Positions 8,211 through 18,341 are shown, counted from the stretch's first letter. The stretch: 64,000 nucleotides of DNA from Marinibacterium profundimaris (GCF_002210095.1 NZ_AQQR01000009.1:62001-126000); one strand, 5' to 3'. Notes: generated by a model not told the origin, from the sequence alone. Numbers and translations: made by a program.

Positions 8211-8224
8211 AGAATGCGTATGCA
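8211..8224. promoter_or_regulatory. LacI-type operator, copy 1 (AGAATGCGTATGCA)
   Basis: Matches the window's palindrome TGCATRCGYATGCA at 12 of 14 positions; the right half is perfect. It lies 178 bp upstream of the operator at 8389, a spacing that could allow DNA looping by a tetrameric or paired LacI protein. Function is inferred from recurrence of the motif. Confidence 0.45.
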
Positions 8225-8359
8225 TTGTTGCAAGACTTCATGGCTCTCTGGCGGTGAACACCTCCCTGTGCGCCGCATCTGTCAAGGTAGCAAGATGCCA
8301 ATATATATAATGTAAATATGGTTTCAGCCGTTCCAGGCGGCCCGGCGGACGAGATGTGC

Positions 8360-8389
8360 TTGACACGCTCGCGGGTGCTCCATGATATT
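8360..8389 (+). promoter_or_regulatory. Promoter of the RutA-like gene
   Basis: A consensus -35 box, TTGACA (8360-8365), is followed after 18 bp by GATATT (8384-8389, 4 of 6 to TATAAT). The downstream operator starts at 8389, so a bound repressor would cover the transcription start. The gene start is 34 bp further on. Confidence 0.5.
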
Positions 8390-8402
8390 GCATGCGTAGT
8401 CT
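8389..8402. promoter_or_regulatory. LacI-type operator, copy 2 (TGCATGCGTAGTCT)
   Basis: The left half is a perfect half-site of TGCATRCGYATGCA; overall 11 of 14 positions match. It directly follows the -10 box of the promoter at 8360, with the same 29-bp distance from the TTGACA start as in the peptide-transporter promoter at 33110. Confidence 0.5.
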
Positions 8403-8422
8403 TAGGCCAGGGAGCAATAACC

Positions 8423-9478
8423 ATGAGTCGGATCCAGCTGGGCATCTTCATGCCGACAACATCGGGGAGCCTGATTATCTCCAAGGGGAGCCCGCCGCAG
8501 AGCGCGCCGACCTGGGAGCTGAACCGCAAGGTCGCGCAGATGGCGGATGACGGTGGCATGGATTTCCTGCTGGCGCAGGTCAAATGGCGTGGCTACGGCG
8601 GCGAGACCGGTCACTGGGACAGTGCTCTCGAAGCGTTCACGCTGATGTCCGCGGTCGGTGCCGTCACGAAAGATATCAAGGTCATTGCTTCGGTCGCGGT
8701 GCGGACGATGCCGCCTGCGGTTCTGGCCAAGATGGCGGCAACGGCCTACGACATCTGTGGCGATCGCTTCATCGTCAATGTGGTCGCAGGCTGGAACAAG
8801 TTCGAGTACGCCCAGATGGGGCTGTGGAGCGACGACGACTTCTTCCTCAATCGCTACGAATATGCCGACGAATACCTGACGATCCTGAAGCGTCTCTGGA
8901 CCGAGGACCGGGTCGATTTTGACGGGAAATACTTCAAGCTGGAAGATTGCGTCTCGGATCCCAAGCCCTCCCAGCTCCCCGAGATCGTATGCGCGGGCCA
9001 GTCGCCCGGCGCGCTGGATTTCGTTTCGCGTCAGGCGGATTACTCGTTCATCGGCCGAATGAACGATACGGCCGAGCAGCTGGGCGAGGTTGCGGGAAAG
9101 ATCTCGGCGCTTGCGGCCGAACACGACCGCAGCGTGAAATCGCTGACGCTTCTGACGGTGATCACGGCGCCGACGGACGAAGAGGCGATGGCCAAGAAGC
9201 AGGGCTTCCTGGACAATCGGGACGAGGACGCGATCAACGAATGGCTGCGCGTTTCGGGTTTCGACAAGAACCGCCAAGATTATCAGGAGCTGCCGCCCGA
9301 GGTCACGACCTTCATGTCGGTGCCCTATATCGTCGGGTCGTACCAGACCATTGCGGACCACCTGGACGCGTTGGCGGCCAACGGCGTTGCCGGTGTCTGC
9401 CTGTCCTTCCCGGATTTTGAGAGCGACACGCCCGAGTTCATTGAAAACGTGATGCCTCTCATCAAGAGCCGCCAATAA
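8423..9478 (+). CDS. RutA-like flavin-dependent monooxygenase (LLM class)
   Basis: FMN-dependent luciferase-like monooxygenase of 351 residues, close in pattern to the pyrimidine monooxygenase RutA. Shared segments are APTWELNRKVAQMAD near residue 30, WDSALEAFTLMSAV near 62, VVAGWNKFEYAQMGLWSDDD near 120 and EIVCAGQSPGALDF near 190. RutA-type enzymes use a flavin-N5-oxide or peroxide to cleave ring amide bonds, and the protein needs a separate flavin reductase, which is not seen here. The start ATG at 8423 follows GGGAG. There are no other rut genes; instead it heads the hydratase-amidase-lyase cluster. A role in opening a nitrogen ring other than uracil is inferred. Confidence 0.8.
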   Translation: MSRIQLGIFMPTTSGSLIISKGSPPQSAPTWELNRKVAQMADDGGMDFLLAQVKWRGYGGETGHWDSALEAFTLMSAVGAVTKDIKVIASVAVRTMPPAVLAKMAATAYDICGDRFIVNVVAGWNKFEYAQMGLWSDDDFFLNRYEYADEYLTILKRLWTEDRVDFDGKYFKLEDCVSDPKPSQLPEIVCAGQSPGALDFVSRQADYSFIGRMNDTAEQLGEVAGKISALAAEHDRSVKSLTLLTVITAPTDEEAMAKKQGFLDNRDEDAINEWLRVSGFDKNRQDYQELPPEVTTFMSVPYIVGSYQTIADHLDALAANGVAGVCLSFPDFESDTPEFIENVMPLIKSRQ

Positions 9479-9653
9479 CCGGGTGTCCCCTTGTGCGCAC
9501 GGGCCTTGGCCCCTGCGCCAGGTCGTAGCTTCCGGTCCGTCCGGACCCGGACGTAAGGGCCTGGCCGGCGCAGGTCCGAGGGGGTGCGCAAAGGCGTGTC
9601 CATCTGCGGCAGCCGGTCCTTCCCATGGCCGCCGCAGCCGTCCAAAAACAGCT

Positions 9654-9667
9654 TGAATGCGCATGCA
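9654..9667. promoter_or_regulatory. LacI-type operator, copy 3 (TGAATGCGCATGCA)
   Basis: Matches TGCATRCGYATGCA at 13 of 14 positions and is the exact reverse complement of the copy at 14451. It lies in the 297-bp gap before the LeuC-like gene, 109 bp upstream of its start. No convincing -35/-10 pair is obvious beside it. The rest of that gap shows no gene. Confidence 0.6.
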
Positions 9668-9775
9668 TTAAGTGCCAGATTTCACCCCGACCGTAAATCG
9701 CCGACCCTTGGGTGCGGCTCAACTTCAGACGTCATGGCGGTTCGAAAATTCCCGTCGTGAAGCGAGACATCTGCA

Positions 9776-11202
<1,427 letters not shown>

Positions 11203-11206
<4 letters not shown>

Positions 11207-11877
11207 AGCCCTTTGATACCGTCACCAGCGTCGCGGCCTGGATCGACGAGGACGCGATCGACACCGACATCATCTTTCCCGCGCGGTTCCTGCTGCTTCT
11301 CGACAAGGAGGGGCTTGGCAAGCACGCCTTCCACGAGCGTCGCAACGACCCGCGGCAATCCACGCCCTTCATCCTGGACCGGCCCCCTTATGACAAGGCA
11401 GAGATCCTGGTCGCGGCCCAGGACTTCGGCACCGGATCGAGCCGCGAGCAGGCCGTGTGGGCGCTGGCGGACTTCGGGCTGCGCTGCGTCATCGCCGAGA
11501 GCTTTGGCGAGATCTTCTTTGCCAACTGCTTCAAGAACGGGGTGCTGCCGGTGCGGCTGTCGCCCGATGACATCGCAGTCGTCCGCGAGGCTGCTCAGCG
11601 CGAGGAGCTGGTCACGATCGACCTGCCCACGCAGGAGGTCCGGCTGGCCTCGGGGGTCGTCATCGGATTTGAGATCGAGCCGTACCGAAAGGATGCCCTG
11701 CTGAACGGGCTCGACGAGATCGGGTCGATCCAGCGCGACGACGGCGCGGATATCGCGGCCTTTGAAGAGAAACAGAAACGCCGTGCGCCCTGGCTGTACT
11801 ACAGCGAAGAGCAACTGGCGCATTTCAACGACCTGGGTGAGGAGATTCTCGGTGAGCCAACCGGAAAATCTGGATGA
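11203..11877 (+). CDS. Aconitase-family hydro-lyase small subunit (LeuD-like)
   Basis: Swivel-domain subunit of 224 residues that closes the active site of the LeuC-like partner. The substrate-binding signature FGTGSSREQAVWALADFG is at about residue 70-87, followed by IAESFGEIFFANCFKNGVLP, both as in LeuD. The specificity loop after DIIFPARFLL (about residues 25-45) differs from the isopropylmalate type in ways I cannot assign. Its start overlaps the LeuC-like stop. Its own 3' end overlaps the amidase gene by 26 bp in another frame. Confidence 0.85.
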
Positions 11878-12493
11878 CAACTACAAGCGTGCCTATGACA
11901 ACCGGATCGGTTTCGGTGAGCGCCCGGCGCTTCTGCTGATCGATTTCGTCCAGGCCTACTTCGAGCGCGACTGCCCGCTTTATGCAGGCGTGGAAGACGC
12001 GCTTGCCTCGGCGCTTCGGCTGCAGGCGGTTGCGCGCGAAACCGGTGTGCCGGTGATCTACACCAACGTGGTCTATCGCCCCGGCGGTATCGACGGAGGC
12101 CGCTTCTTCCAGAAGGTGAAGGTTCTGGAGAATTTCGTCGAGGGCAGCCCGATGGGCGCCTGGCCCGAGGGGCTGGAGGTCGGCGACGACGAGCTCGTGA
12201 TCTCCAAGCAATATCCCAGCGCGTTCTTCGGCACGTCCCTGGGGTCGACCCTGACCGCAATGGGGATCGACACGCTGATACACACCGGGCTGTCGACAAG
12301 CGGCTGCGTGCGCGCCACCTGCGTCGACAGCTGTTCGCATGGCTTTATCCCGATCATCGTGCGTGACGCGGTCGGAGATCGCCATCCGGATCCGCACAAC
12401 GCCAACCTCTTCGACATGGACGCCAAGTACGGCGATGTCGTGAGCGAGGCCGAGGTCATCGCATACATGAAGAACAGACAAGGGCAGAATTAA
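11852..12493 (+). CDS. Isochorismatase-family cysteine hydrolase, maleamate-amidase/N-carbamoylsarcosine-amidase-like
   Basis: Amide hydrolase of 213 residues. The catalytic triad of the family is complete: D31 in LLLIDFVQAY, K119 in VISKQYPSAFFG and C152 in STSGCVRATC. The segments RIGFGERPALLLIDF, SKQYPSAFFGTSL and the NLFDMDAKYGDVV tail resemble maleamate amidohydrolases (NicF) and carbamoylsarcosine amidases more than isochorismatases. The GTG start at 11852 is supported by GGTGAGGAG upstream. It lies inside the hydratase-lyase operon, which fits release of ammonia from a (substituted) maleamate to give the diacid for the LeuCD-like hydratase. RutB-type ureidoacrylate hydrolysis is an alternative given the RutA-like neighbour. 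Confidence 0.8.
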   Translation: MSQPENLDDNYKRAYDNRIGFGERPALLLIDFVQAYFERDCPLYAGVEDALASALRLQAVARETGVPVIYTNVVYRPGGIDGGRFFQKVKVLENFVEGSPMGAWPEGLEVGDDELVISKQYPSAFFGTSLGSTLTAMGIDTLIHTGLSTSGCVRATCVDSCSHGFIPIIVRDAVGDRHPDPHNANLFDMDAKYGDVVSEAEVIAYMKNRQGQN

Positions 12494-13386
12494 TGACCAA
12501 ACCATCCCTTCTGCAGGCGCTGCGCGCCGGAGAATTCGTTGTGGCGCCCGGCGTGCACGACATGATCGCCGCCTCCGTCTTCAACACGTCCAAGCTGAAG
12601 TTCGCCTATGCTTCGGGCTACTGGATGACGGCCTCGGCCTATGCGCTGCCCGATGCCGGCATCGTCACCTACACCCAGATGGTTGACCGTGTTCGCACGC
12701 TGTGCCGGCATATCGACGGTTCGGTCATCGCCGATGCCGATACCGGCTTCGGCGGGTTGCTGAACGTGCATCATACGGTCAAGGGCTACGAGGAGGCCGG
12801 CGTCACCGGCATCCAGATCGAGGACCAGGAATTCCCCAAGAAATGCGGCCACACGCCGTTCAAGAGGGTGGTCCCGGTCGAAGACATGGTCAACAAGATC
12901 AAGGTGGCCTGCGAGGCACGCACCAACCCCGATATGGCCGTGATCGCGCGGACCGATGCCCGGCAATCCGAAGGGTTCGAAGGCGCGATCAAGCGCATGC
13001 AGGCCTATTCCGAGGCCGGGGCCGATGTGCTTTTCGTCGAGGCACTGACCAGTGACGACGAGATGCGCGAGGCGTGCCGGGTCCTGGACAAGCCCACCAT
13101 GGCGAACATGGCCGATGGCGGCCTGACACCGATCCGCACCGCGAGCGAGCTGCGGGAGCTGGGGTATTCCATGGCGATCTATCCCTCTGCAACCGGGCTT
13201 GCCGCCGCGCAGGCCGCGCGCAAAGTTTACACTGCGCTGGAGACGAACGGCTCTTCGGCCTCGCCTGATCTGGACCTGTTCTCGTTCAAGGAGTTCAACA
13301 CCCTGATCGGCTTCGAAGAGGTCTGGGATTTCGAGCGTAAGTGGGCCTCGGCCGAGACGCCCGAGGGTTCGGGACCCGCAGAATGA
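12493..13386 (+). CDS. Isocitrate lyase/PEP mutase-superfamily lyase (2,3-dimethylmalate lyase or methylisocitrate lyase-like)
   Basis: TIM-barrel C-C lyase of 297 residues. The catalytic flexible-loop motif KKCGH is present with the cysteine at residue 118. The Mg-binding region DADTGFGG lies near 80, and EDQEFP precedes the loop. These mark a lyase rather than a mutase. Enzymes of this size split methylisocitrate or 2,3-dimethylmalate into pyruvate (or a related keto acid) plus a carboxylic acid. The start overlaps the amidase stop by one base. Placed after the LeuCD-like hydratase, it would cleave the hydrated diacid, as Dml does in nicotinate fermentation. The exact substrate cannot be read from sequence. 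Confidence 0.8.
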   Translation: MTKPSLLQALRAGEFVVAPGVHDMIAASVFNTSKLKFAYASGYWMTASAYALPDAGIVTYTQMVDRVRTLCRHIDGSVIADADTGFGGLLNVHHTVKGYEEAGVTGIQIEDQEFPKKCGHTPFKRVVPVEDMVNKIKVACEARTNPDMAVIARTDARQSEGFEGAIKRMQAYSEAGADVLFVEALTSDDEMREACRVLDKPTMANMADGGLTPIRTASELRELGYSMAIYPSATGLAAAQAARKVYTALETNGSSASPDLDLFSFKEFNTLIGFEEVWDFERKWASAETPEGSGPAE

Positions 13387-14303
13387 CCCGCATTGCCTGT
13401 GTCGGGGCCGGGTTGGTCGGATCGGCCTGGGCCTTCGTCTTCGCGCGCGGCGGCTGCGATGTCGCGATCTACGACGCGCGCGGCGAAGCCGCCCGGGATC
13501 AGACCCAGGCCCTGCTGGAACGTACGACGCGGATGACAGGCGCCGATCCGGCGCTGATCGACCGGGTCCGCTTTGTCGATACGCTCGCCGAGGCACTGGA
13601 CGGCGCCGTCCATGTGCAGGAATCCATCAAGGAGGACGTCGCGGTCAAGCGCGGCGTCTTCCGCGAAATGGATGCGCTTGCCGGGCCCGAGACGGTTCTG
13701 GCGTCCTCGACATCGGCGATCATGGGGTCGAGTTTTCTCGACATTCCCGGCGCCGCGCGGGCTCTTGTGGCGCATCCGGTGAACCCGCCGTCGCTGATCC
13801 CCCTGGTCGAACTGTGCCCGACGCCGTCAACGGCACCGGAAACCGTGGCCCGGACCAGGGGCCTGATGGAAGGCCTGGGCATGAAGCCCGTGGAACTCAC
13901 GCGCGAGATCGACGGGTTTCTGCTGAACCGGCTGCAATACACGCTGGTCGCCGAGGCGATGCACCTGGTGGGCGAGGGTTATTGCAGTGCGGCCGATATC
14001 GACCGTGTGCTGACCGACGGGCTGGCGCTGCGCTGGTCCACGCTTGGTCCCTTCGCGGTCGCGCATCTGAACGCGGCCGGAGGATTCGCCGATTTCGTCG
14101 CGCACCTGGGCGGCATGATGCGCCAGATGGGCCAGTCGGCGCGGACCGATTACGACTGGACACAGGAGATGGTCGACCGGATCCATGACGACATCTCTGC
14201 AGGTATTCCGGTTGAGAAGTTGTCGGCCTGGCAGGCCTGGCGCGACGAGAATATCCTGGAAACGCGGCGGGTTCAGGCAATGGCGGACGATCGCCGCCCC
14301 TAA
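13383..14303 (+). CDS. 3-hydroxyacyl-CoA dehydrogenase-family oxidoreductase (lambda-crystallin/carnitine dehydrogenase type)
   Basis: NAD-dependent dehydrogenase of 306 residues. The Rossmann motif ACVGAGLVGSAWAFVFARGG is at residues 4-23. The family active-site segment AHPVNPPSLIPLVELCP, with the catalytic His, lies near residue 130. The short single-domain C-terminus and PVNPP form match the L-gulonate/lambda-crystallin/carnitine dehydrogenase branch rather than fatty-acid FadB. It is the last gene of the operon and overlaps the lyase gene by four bases. Its role is open: it may oxidise a hydroxy acid made by the hydratase when the lyase does not act. Confidence 0.75.
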   Translation: MTRIACVGAGLVGSAWAFVFARGGCDVAIYDARGEAARDQTQALLERTTRMTGADPALIDRVRFVDTLAEALDGAVHVQESIKEDVAVKRGVFREMDALAGPETVLASSTSAIMGSSFLDIPGAARALVAHPVNPPSLIPLVELCPTPSTAPETVARTRGLMEGLGMKPVELTREIDGFLLNRLQYTLVAEAMHLVGEGYCSAADIDRVLTDGLALRWSTLGPFAVAHLNAAGGFADFVAHLGGMMRQMGQSARTDYDWTQEMVDRIHDDISAGIPVEKLSAWQAWRDENILETRRVQAMADDRRP

Positions 14304-14327
14304 GTTGGCCCGCCCCCAGCCATCCTT

Positions 14328-14385
14328 TGCGTTTTGAATCTATGCATTCCTATGCAGGAAAATCAAAGGCGTAGATTCAAACGCA
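14328..14385. repeat. Long imperfect inverted repeat between operons
   Basis: TGCGTTTTGAATCTATGC (14328-14345) is mirrored by GCGTAGATTCAAACGCA (14369-14385), about 16 pairs with one extra T and one mismatch around a 23-base spacer. The operator at 14343 partly overlaps the left arm. It could be a transcript hairpin ending the upstream operon (no T-run follows) or a second DNA palindrome. Confidence 0.55.
14343..14356. promoter_or_regulatory. LacI-type operator variant, copy 4 (TGCATTCCTATGCA)
   Basis: 12 of 14 positions match TGCATRCGYATGCA; both TGCAT/ATGCA arms are intact while the centre is TCCT. The same arm-perfect type with centre CCCT occurs at 41743. It lies 108 bp upstream of the operator at 14451. 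Confidence 0.45.
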
Positions 14386-14415
14386 TACCCACCAAAATAT
14401 AAGTAAAATGGCCTC

Positions 14416-14445
14416 TTGCGTCGAGAAGGACAACGAACTTATAGT
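14416..14445 (+). promoter_or_regulatory. Promoter of hyuA-hyuB
   Basis: TTGCGT (14416-14421), 18 bp, then TATAGT (14440-14445; 5 of 6 to consensus). The LacI-type operator at 14451 falls on the expected transcription start. The gene starts at 14494. Confidence 0.5.
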
Positions 14446-14450
14446 CCTCT

Positions 14451-14464
14451 TGCATGCGCATTCA
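14451..14464. promoter_or_regulatory. LacI-type operator, copy 5 (TGCATGCGCATTCA)
   Basis: 13 of 14 positions match TGCATRCGYATGCA. It is identical to the copy at 9654 in reverse complement. It lies six bases after the -10 box and 30 bp before the hyuA start. Confidence 0.6.
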
Positions 14465-14493
14465 CGCTCGAATTCCAACACAAGGCAAAGCAC

Positions 14494-16551
14494 ATGAGAC
14501 TAGGAGTTGATGTCGGCGGGACGTTCACCGACCTCGTATTGCACGATGAATCAAACGGCCGGGTGGTGCAGGCCAAGACGCCGTCAACGCCCGAGGACCA
14601 GTCGATCGGTGTCGCGAACGGGGTCAAGCTGATCTGCGAAAAGGCCGGCGTGGATCCGAAAGACATCTCTCTCATCCTGCACGGCACCACGGTTGCGACC
14701 AACGCCGTGCTTGAAGGCAAGGGGGCCCGGGTCGGGCTGCTGGTGTCGGAAGGATTCGAATACACGCTTCACCTGGCCAAGTCCTGGACGCCCGGACCGT
14801 TGTTCGGATGGATCGTGATGGACAAGCCGGAACCGCTGGCCTCCCTCAAGGACACGCGCGGAATCCCGGAACGCATGAACGCTCGGGGTGAGATCGTCAC
14901 GCCGCTGGACCGCGAGAAGGCCACCGCGCTGATCGACGATCTGTGCAGCTCGGGGATCGAGGCTCTGACCATCTCGCTGATGCATGCCTATGCCAATCCC
15001 GAACACGAGCGTGCCCTGGCCGAGATCGTCAAGGAGCGTTACCCGGACATCCCCGTGTCGCTGTCGTCGGACATCCTCCCCGAGTTCCGCGAATACGATC
15101 GCGCCATCACCACGGTGATGAACGATTACGTCCGCCCGATCATGAAACGCTACCTGTCGCGGATCGAAGAGCGGCTGGCGAGCGAGGGCCTGTCGTCGCG
15201 CCTGCATATCGTCCGTTCCGATGGCGGTCTGATGAGCGCCAACGCAGCGTCGGAACGCCCGGTGCACACGGTGCTTTCGGGCCCGGCCGGCGGCGTAACG
15301 TCGACAGTGATGATTGCCCGGCGGACCGGGATCCGGAACCTGCTGGCCTTCGACATGGGCGGCACATCGACCGACGTGTCGGTGATCCTCGACGGCGAGC
15401 CGACGATCTCGCGCTCGACCGAGGTCGGATCCTTCCCGGCGAAAGTGCCGACGCTCGACGTGCGTTCGGTCGGGGCCGGCGGCGGCTCGATCGCGGATGT
15501 GTCCGAACTGACGAACTCTCTCCGTGTCGGCCCGCGCAGTGCCGGCGCACGCCCGGGTCCGGTCTCCTACGGTCGCGGCGGTACAGAGCCGGCGGTGAGC
15601 GACGCCAACGTCGTGCTGGGCTATCTGCCGCCCGTCCTGCTGGGCGGCGACATGAAGCTGGACGTCGACGGTGCCCGCGAGGCGGTGGGCCGTGTCGGCG
15701 CACAGTTGGACCTTGGCCCCGAAGAGGCGGCGCAGGGCATTCTCGACATCGCCAACGAGGTGATGCTGGGGGCGCTGCGGGTCATCACCGTGCAGCGCGG
15801 CTATGACCCGCGCGACTTCGGCATCGTGGCCTTCGGTGGCGCGGGTCCGCTGCATGCCAACGCGATGGCCGAACTGCTGGGCTGCTACCCGGTGGTCGTG
15901 CCGACCAACCCGGGTGTCCTGTCGGCCCTGGGCTTTCTCGAGGCCGAGTTCAAGAACGAGTTCGTGCAGACCTTCATCCGCTCGACCAAGGGCATGGATG
16001 CCGACATGGTCTGGACGCGCTTCGCCGAGCTTCAGGACAAGGCGGTCGAGTGGCTCGACGCCGAAGAAGTCCCGACCGGTGATCGCACGATCCGCTATTC
16101 GCTGGACCTGCGTTACGAACAGCAGGGCTTCGAGGTCACGGTAGAGATCGACAAGGCCACGGTCGAGGCGCGCGGCGGGCTCGAAGGCGTGATCGAACGC
16201 TTCAACGAGCTGCACGAACAACTCTACGGTGTGCGCTTCCATGTTCCGGTCGAACTGGTCGCCCTGCGCGTCGTTGCCACCGGCGCGACCATGCCCGTCA
16301 AGGAATCCATAGCGGCGGTCGAAGGTTCGGATCTCGCCGATGCGCTGATCGAGACGCGGCCGTCGTTCTTCAAGGGCGAATGGGTCGATACACCCAACTA
16401 CGATCGGGCCAAGATTCCGCCGGGCGTCAAGGTGCCCGGGCCCGCCATCATCCGGCAGTACGACACCACGACCGTCCTGCTCCCCGACCACTACGCCGAG
16501 CTGGAGCCCCACGGCAACCTGCTGATCTGGCCGAATTCGAAGGATGCCTGA
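14494..16551 (+). CDS. hyuA: Hydantoinase/oxoprolinase-family subunit A (ATP-binding)
   Basis: ATP-dependent cyclic amide/imide hydrolase subunit of 685 residues. It carries the acetate-kinase-like ATP motifs of the family: RLGVDVGGTFTDLVLHD at the N-terminus, LHGTTVATNAVLEGKGA near 65, SGPAGGVTST near 265 and LAFDMGGTSTDVSVI near 285. The start at 14494 is chosen because the family begins at the DVGGTFTD strand. hyuB follows at once. HyuAB enzymes open hydantoins, 5-oxoproline or cyclic imides using ATP, or carboxylate small ketones in the acetone-carboxylase branch. With the maleamate-amidase-like gene upstream, a cyclic imide is a reasonable guess. The operator at 14451 places it with the LacI-type regulon. 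Confidence 0.87.
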   Translation: MRLGVDVGGTFTDLVLHDESNGRVVQAKTPSTPEDQSIGVANGVKLICEKAGVDPKDISLILHGTTVATNAVLEGKGARVGLLVSEGFEYTLHLAKSWTPGPLFGWIVMDKPEPLASLKDTRGIPERMNARGEIVTPLDREKATALIDDLCSSGIEALTISLMHAYANPEHERALAEIVKERYPDIPVSLSSDILPEFREYDRAITTVMNDYVRPIMKRYLSRIEERLASEGLSSRLHIVRSDGGLMSANAASERPVHTVLSGPAGGVTSTVMIARRTGIRNLLAFDMGGTSTDVSVILDGEPTISRSTEVGSFPAKVPTLDVRSVGAGGGSIADVSELTNSLRVGPRSAGARPGPVSYGRGGTEPAVSDANVVLGYLPPVLLGGDMKLDVDGAREAVGRVGAQLDLGPEEAAQGILDIANEVMLGALRVITVQRGYDPRDFGIVAFGGAGPLHANAMAELLGCYPVVVPTNPGVLSALGFLEAEFKNEFVQTFIRSTKGMDADMVWTRFAELQDKAVEWLDAEEVPTGDRTIRYSLDLRYEQQGFEVTVEIDKATVEARGGLEGVIERFNELHEQLYGVRFHVPVELVALRVVATGATMPVKESIAAVEGSDLADALIETRPSFFKGEWVDTPNYDRAKIPPGVKVPGPAIIRQYDTTTVLLPDHYAELEPHGNLLIWPNSKDA

Positions 16552-16552
16552 C

Positions 16553-18316
16553 ATGAGCACTGTTGACCCGATCACGCTCGATATCATCGAGAACGCATTG
16601 AAGAACGCCCGGTTCGAGATGGACGGCGTCGTTGTCCGGATCTCGCTTTCGCCGGTGATCCGCGAACAGCACGACGAGTTCCCGATGATCTGCAATCATC
16701 GTGGCCAGATGATCGTGGGCCAGTTCGGCTCCTACATCCCGGCCATCGTCGAGCAGTTCGACGGCGATCTGAACGAAGGGGACATCTTCGTCTGGAACGA
16801 CCCCTATGCCTGCAAGGGCTCGATCTCGCACAACAATGACTGGTGCGTGATGATGCCGATCTTCCACGAAGGCGTGCTGGTCGGCTTCTCGTCGATCTTC
16901 GGCCACATGGTCGACGTGGGCGGCAAGGTCCCGGGCTCCATGCCCTTTGACGCGCGGACGATCTGGGAAGAGGGGCTGCGCGTGCCGCCGGTGCGCATCT
17001 ACGACAAGGGCGTGCTGAACGAGGGCGTCCTGGCGATCATGCTCAACAACAGCCGGACCCCGGACATGAACCGGGCCGACCTGATGGCGCTGATCGCGGG
17101 CTGCAAGACCGCGGCCAAGCGGGTGGGTGAGCTGTGTGACCGGTTCGGTCGCGAGACCTACATGGCGGCGACGGACATGCTGCTGGACCGCACGCGCGAC
17201 GCCATGAAGGTGCTGATTTCCAAGTACATCTCGGAAGAGCCGGTGTCCTTCACCGACTATGTCGACGACGACGGCGTCGGCAACGGCCCCTTCAAGATGA
17301 CCCTGTCGATCTACATGAAGGACGGCAAGGCGGTGTTCGACTGGACCGGCACCGACGACCAGGCGGAAGGGCCGATCAACTTCCATATCCACGAAGGGCT
17401 CTGCAAGCTGTTCTTCGGGGTCTACATGATCATGGCCTTCGATCCGGACATCCTGTTCAACGAAGGCTTCTACGATCTCTTCGAGATCATCCTGCCCGAA
17501 GGCAGCCTGTTGAACCCCAAGTTCCCGGCAGCGCTGTCGAACCGTCTGAACACGCACACCCGGTTCTTCGACTGCCAGGCCGGCGCGCTGGGTCAGCGGG
17601 CGCCGCACCTGTCGATGGCGGCAGGCTATGGCACCAGCCCGCACTTCATCTTCACCGGCCACGACAGTGAAGGGAAGTACTTCCAGCTGATGGAGCTGCT
17701 CTTCGGCGGCGTTCCCGGGCGTCCGCGCGGCGACGGGCTTGACGGTCATGCCTGGTGGCCTCTCTTCTCGGCGACACCGATCGAGTATATCGAGAACTAC
17801 TACCCGGTTCAGGTCGACAGCTATCGTCCGGTCAAGGACAGCGGCGGTCCCGGTCTGCACCGCGGCGGCGCGGGGATCGAGAAGGTCTATCGCGTGCTCG
17901 AATCCGGGAAGATCTCGATCCATGACGACCGCGAGGTCGTGCCGCCCTGGGGCATCAACGGGGGTCTCTTCGGCGGGACCTCGGCGAAGTGGATCGTGCG
18001 GCAGACGACCGGCGAGAAAGAACGGATTCCGTCCAAGATCGACAATCTCGAGGTCGAGGCCGGCGACGTGATCATTTTCCGCACCGCCGGGTCCGGCGGC
18101 TGGGGCGATCCGTACGAACGCCCGGCCGAAGAGGTCGCACGCGATGTGCGCTATGATCTCGTCTCGCCGGAAAAGGCGCTCGAAGGGTATGGCGTTGTGC
18201 TGGGTGATGACCTGTCGCTCGATGTCGCCGCGACCGAAAAGCTGCGCGCCGAGCGCCGGGCGGAACGGGGCGAGCCTGAGCCGTTCAACTTCGGTTTCAC
18301 GCCGCAAAGCGCCTGA
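16553..18316 (+). CDS. hyuB: Hydantoinase/oxoprolinase-family subunit B
   Basis: Partner subunit of HyuA, 587 residues. It starts STVDPITLDIIENALKNA, the family N-terminus, and shows VWNDPYACKGSISHNND near residue 80, FGHMVDVGGKVPGSMP near 118 and KDSGGPGLHRGGAGIEKVY near 427. The ATG at 16553 is preferred because GAAGGA lies eight bases upstream; an in-frame ATG at 16544 overlapping the hyuA stop is the alternative. The two subunits together form the ATP-dependent hydrolase. The gene ends 25 bp before a strong terminator shared with the convergent lacI gene. Confidence 0.87.
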   Translation: MSTVDPITLDIIENALKNARFEMDGVVVRISLSPVIREQHDEFPMICNHRGQMIVGQFGSYIPAIVEQFDGDLNEGDIFVWNDPYACKGSISHNNDWCVMMPIFHEGVLVGFSSIFGHMVDVGGKVPGSMPFDARTIWEEGLRVPPVRIYDKGVLNEGVLAIMLNNSRTPDMNRADLMALIAGCKTAAKRVGELCDRFGRETYMAATDMLLDRTRDAMKVLISKYISEEPVSFTDYVDDDGVGNGPFKMTLSIYMKDGKAVFDWTGTDDQAEGPINFHIHEGLCKLFFGVYMIMAFDPDILFNEGFYDLFEIILPEGSLLNPKFPAALSNRLNTHTRFFDCQAGALGQRAPHLSMAAGYGTSPHFIFTGHDSEGKYFQLMELLFGGVPGRPRGDGLDGHAWWPLFSATPIEYIENYYPVQVDSYRPVKDSGGPGLHRGGAGIEKVYRVLESGKISIHDDREVVPPWGINGGLFGGTSAKWIVRQTTGEKERIPSKIDNLEVEAGDVIIFRTAGSGGWGDPYERPAEEVARDVRYDLVSPEKALEGYGVVLGDDLSLDVAATEKLRAERRAERGEPEPFNFGFTPQSA

Positions 18317-18341
18317 CGCGCGAACCGCAGTGTAGAAAAGC

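Larger units (their letters stand above)
7761..8422. other. Gene-poor interval holding promoter sites and an insertion-sequence remnant
   Basis: This 662-bp interval separates the hydantoinase-gntR operon from the RutA-like gene. From left to right it holds a GntR-type site (7813), a frameshifted IS3-family transposase remnant on the minus strand (about 7835-8173), a LacI-type operator (8211) and a promoter with a second operator (8360-8402). No intact gene is visible on either strand. Confidence 0.7.

Noticed and set aside
9479-9560. Terminator after the RutA-like gene
   Set aside because: Only short GC repeats such as TCCGG/CCGGA are seen; no stable stem followed by T residues.
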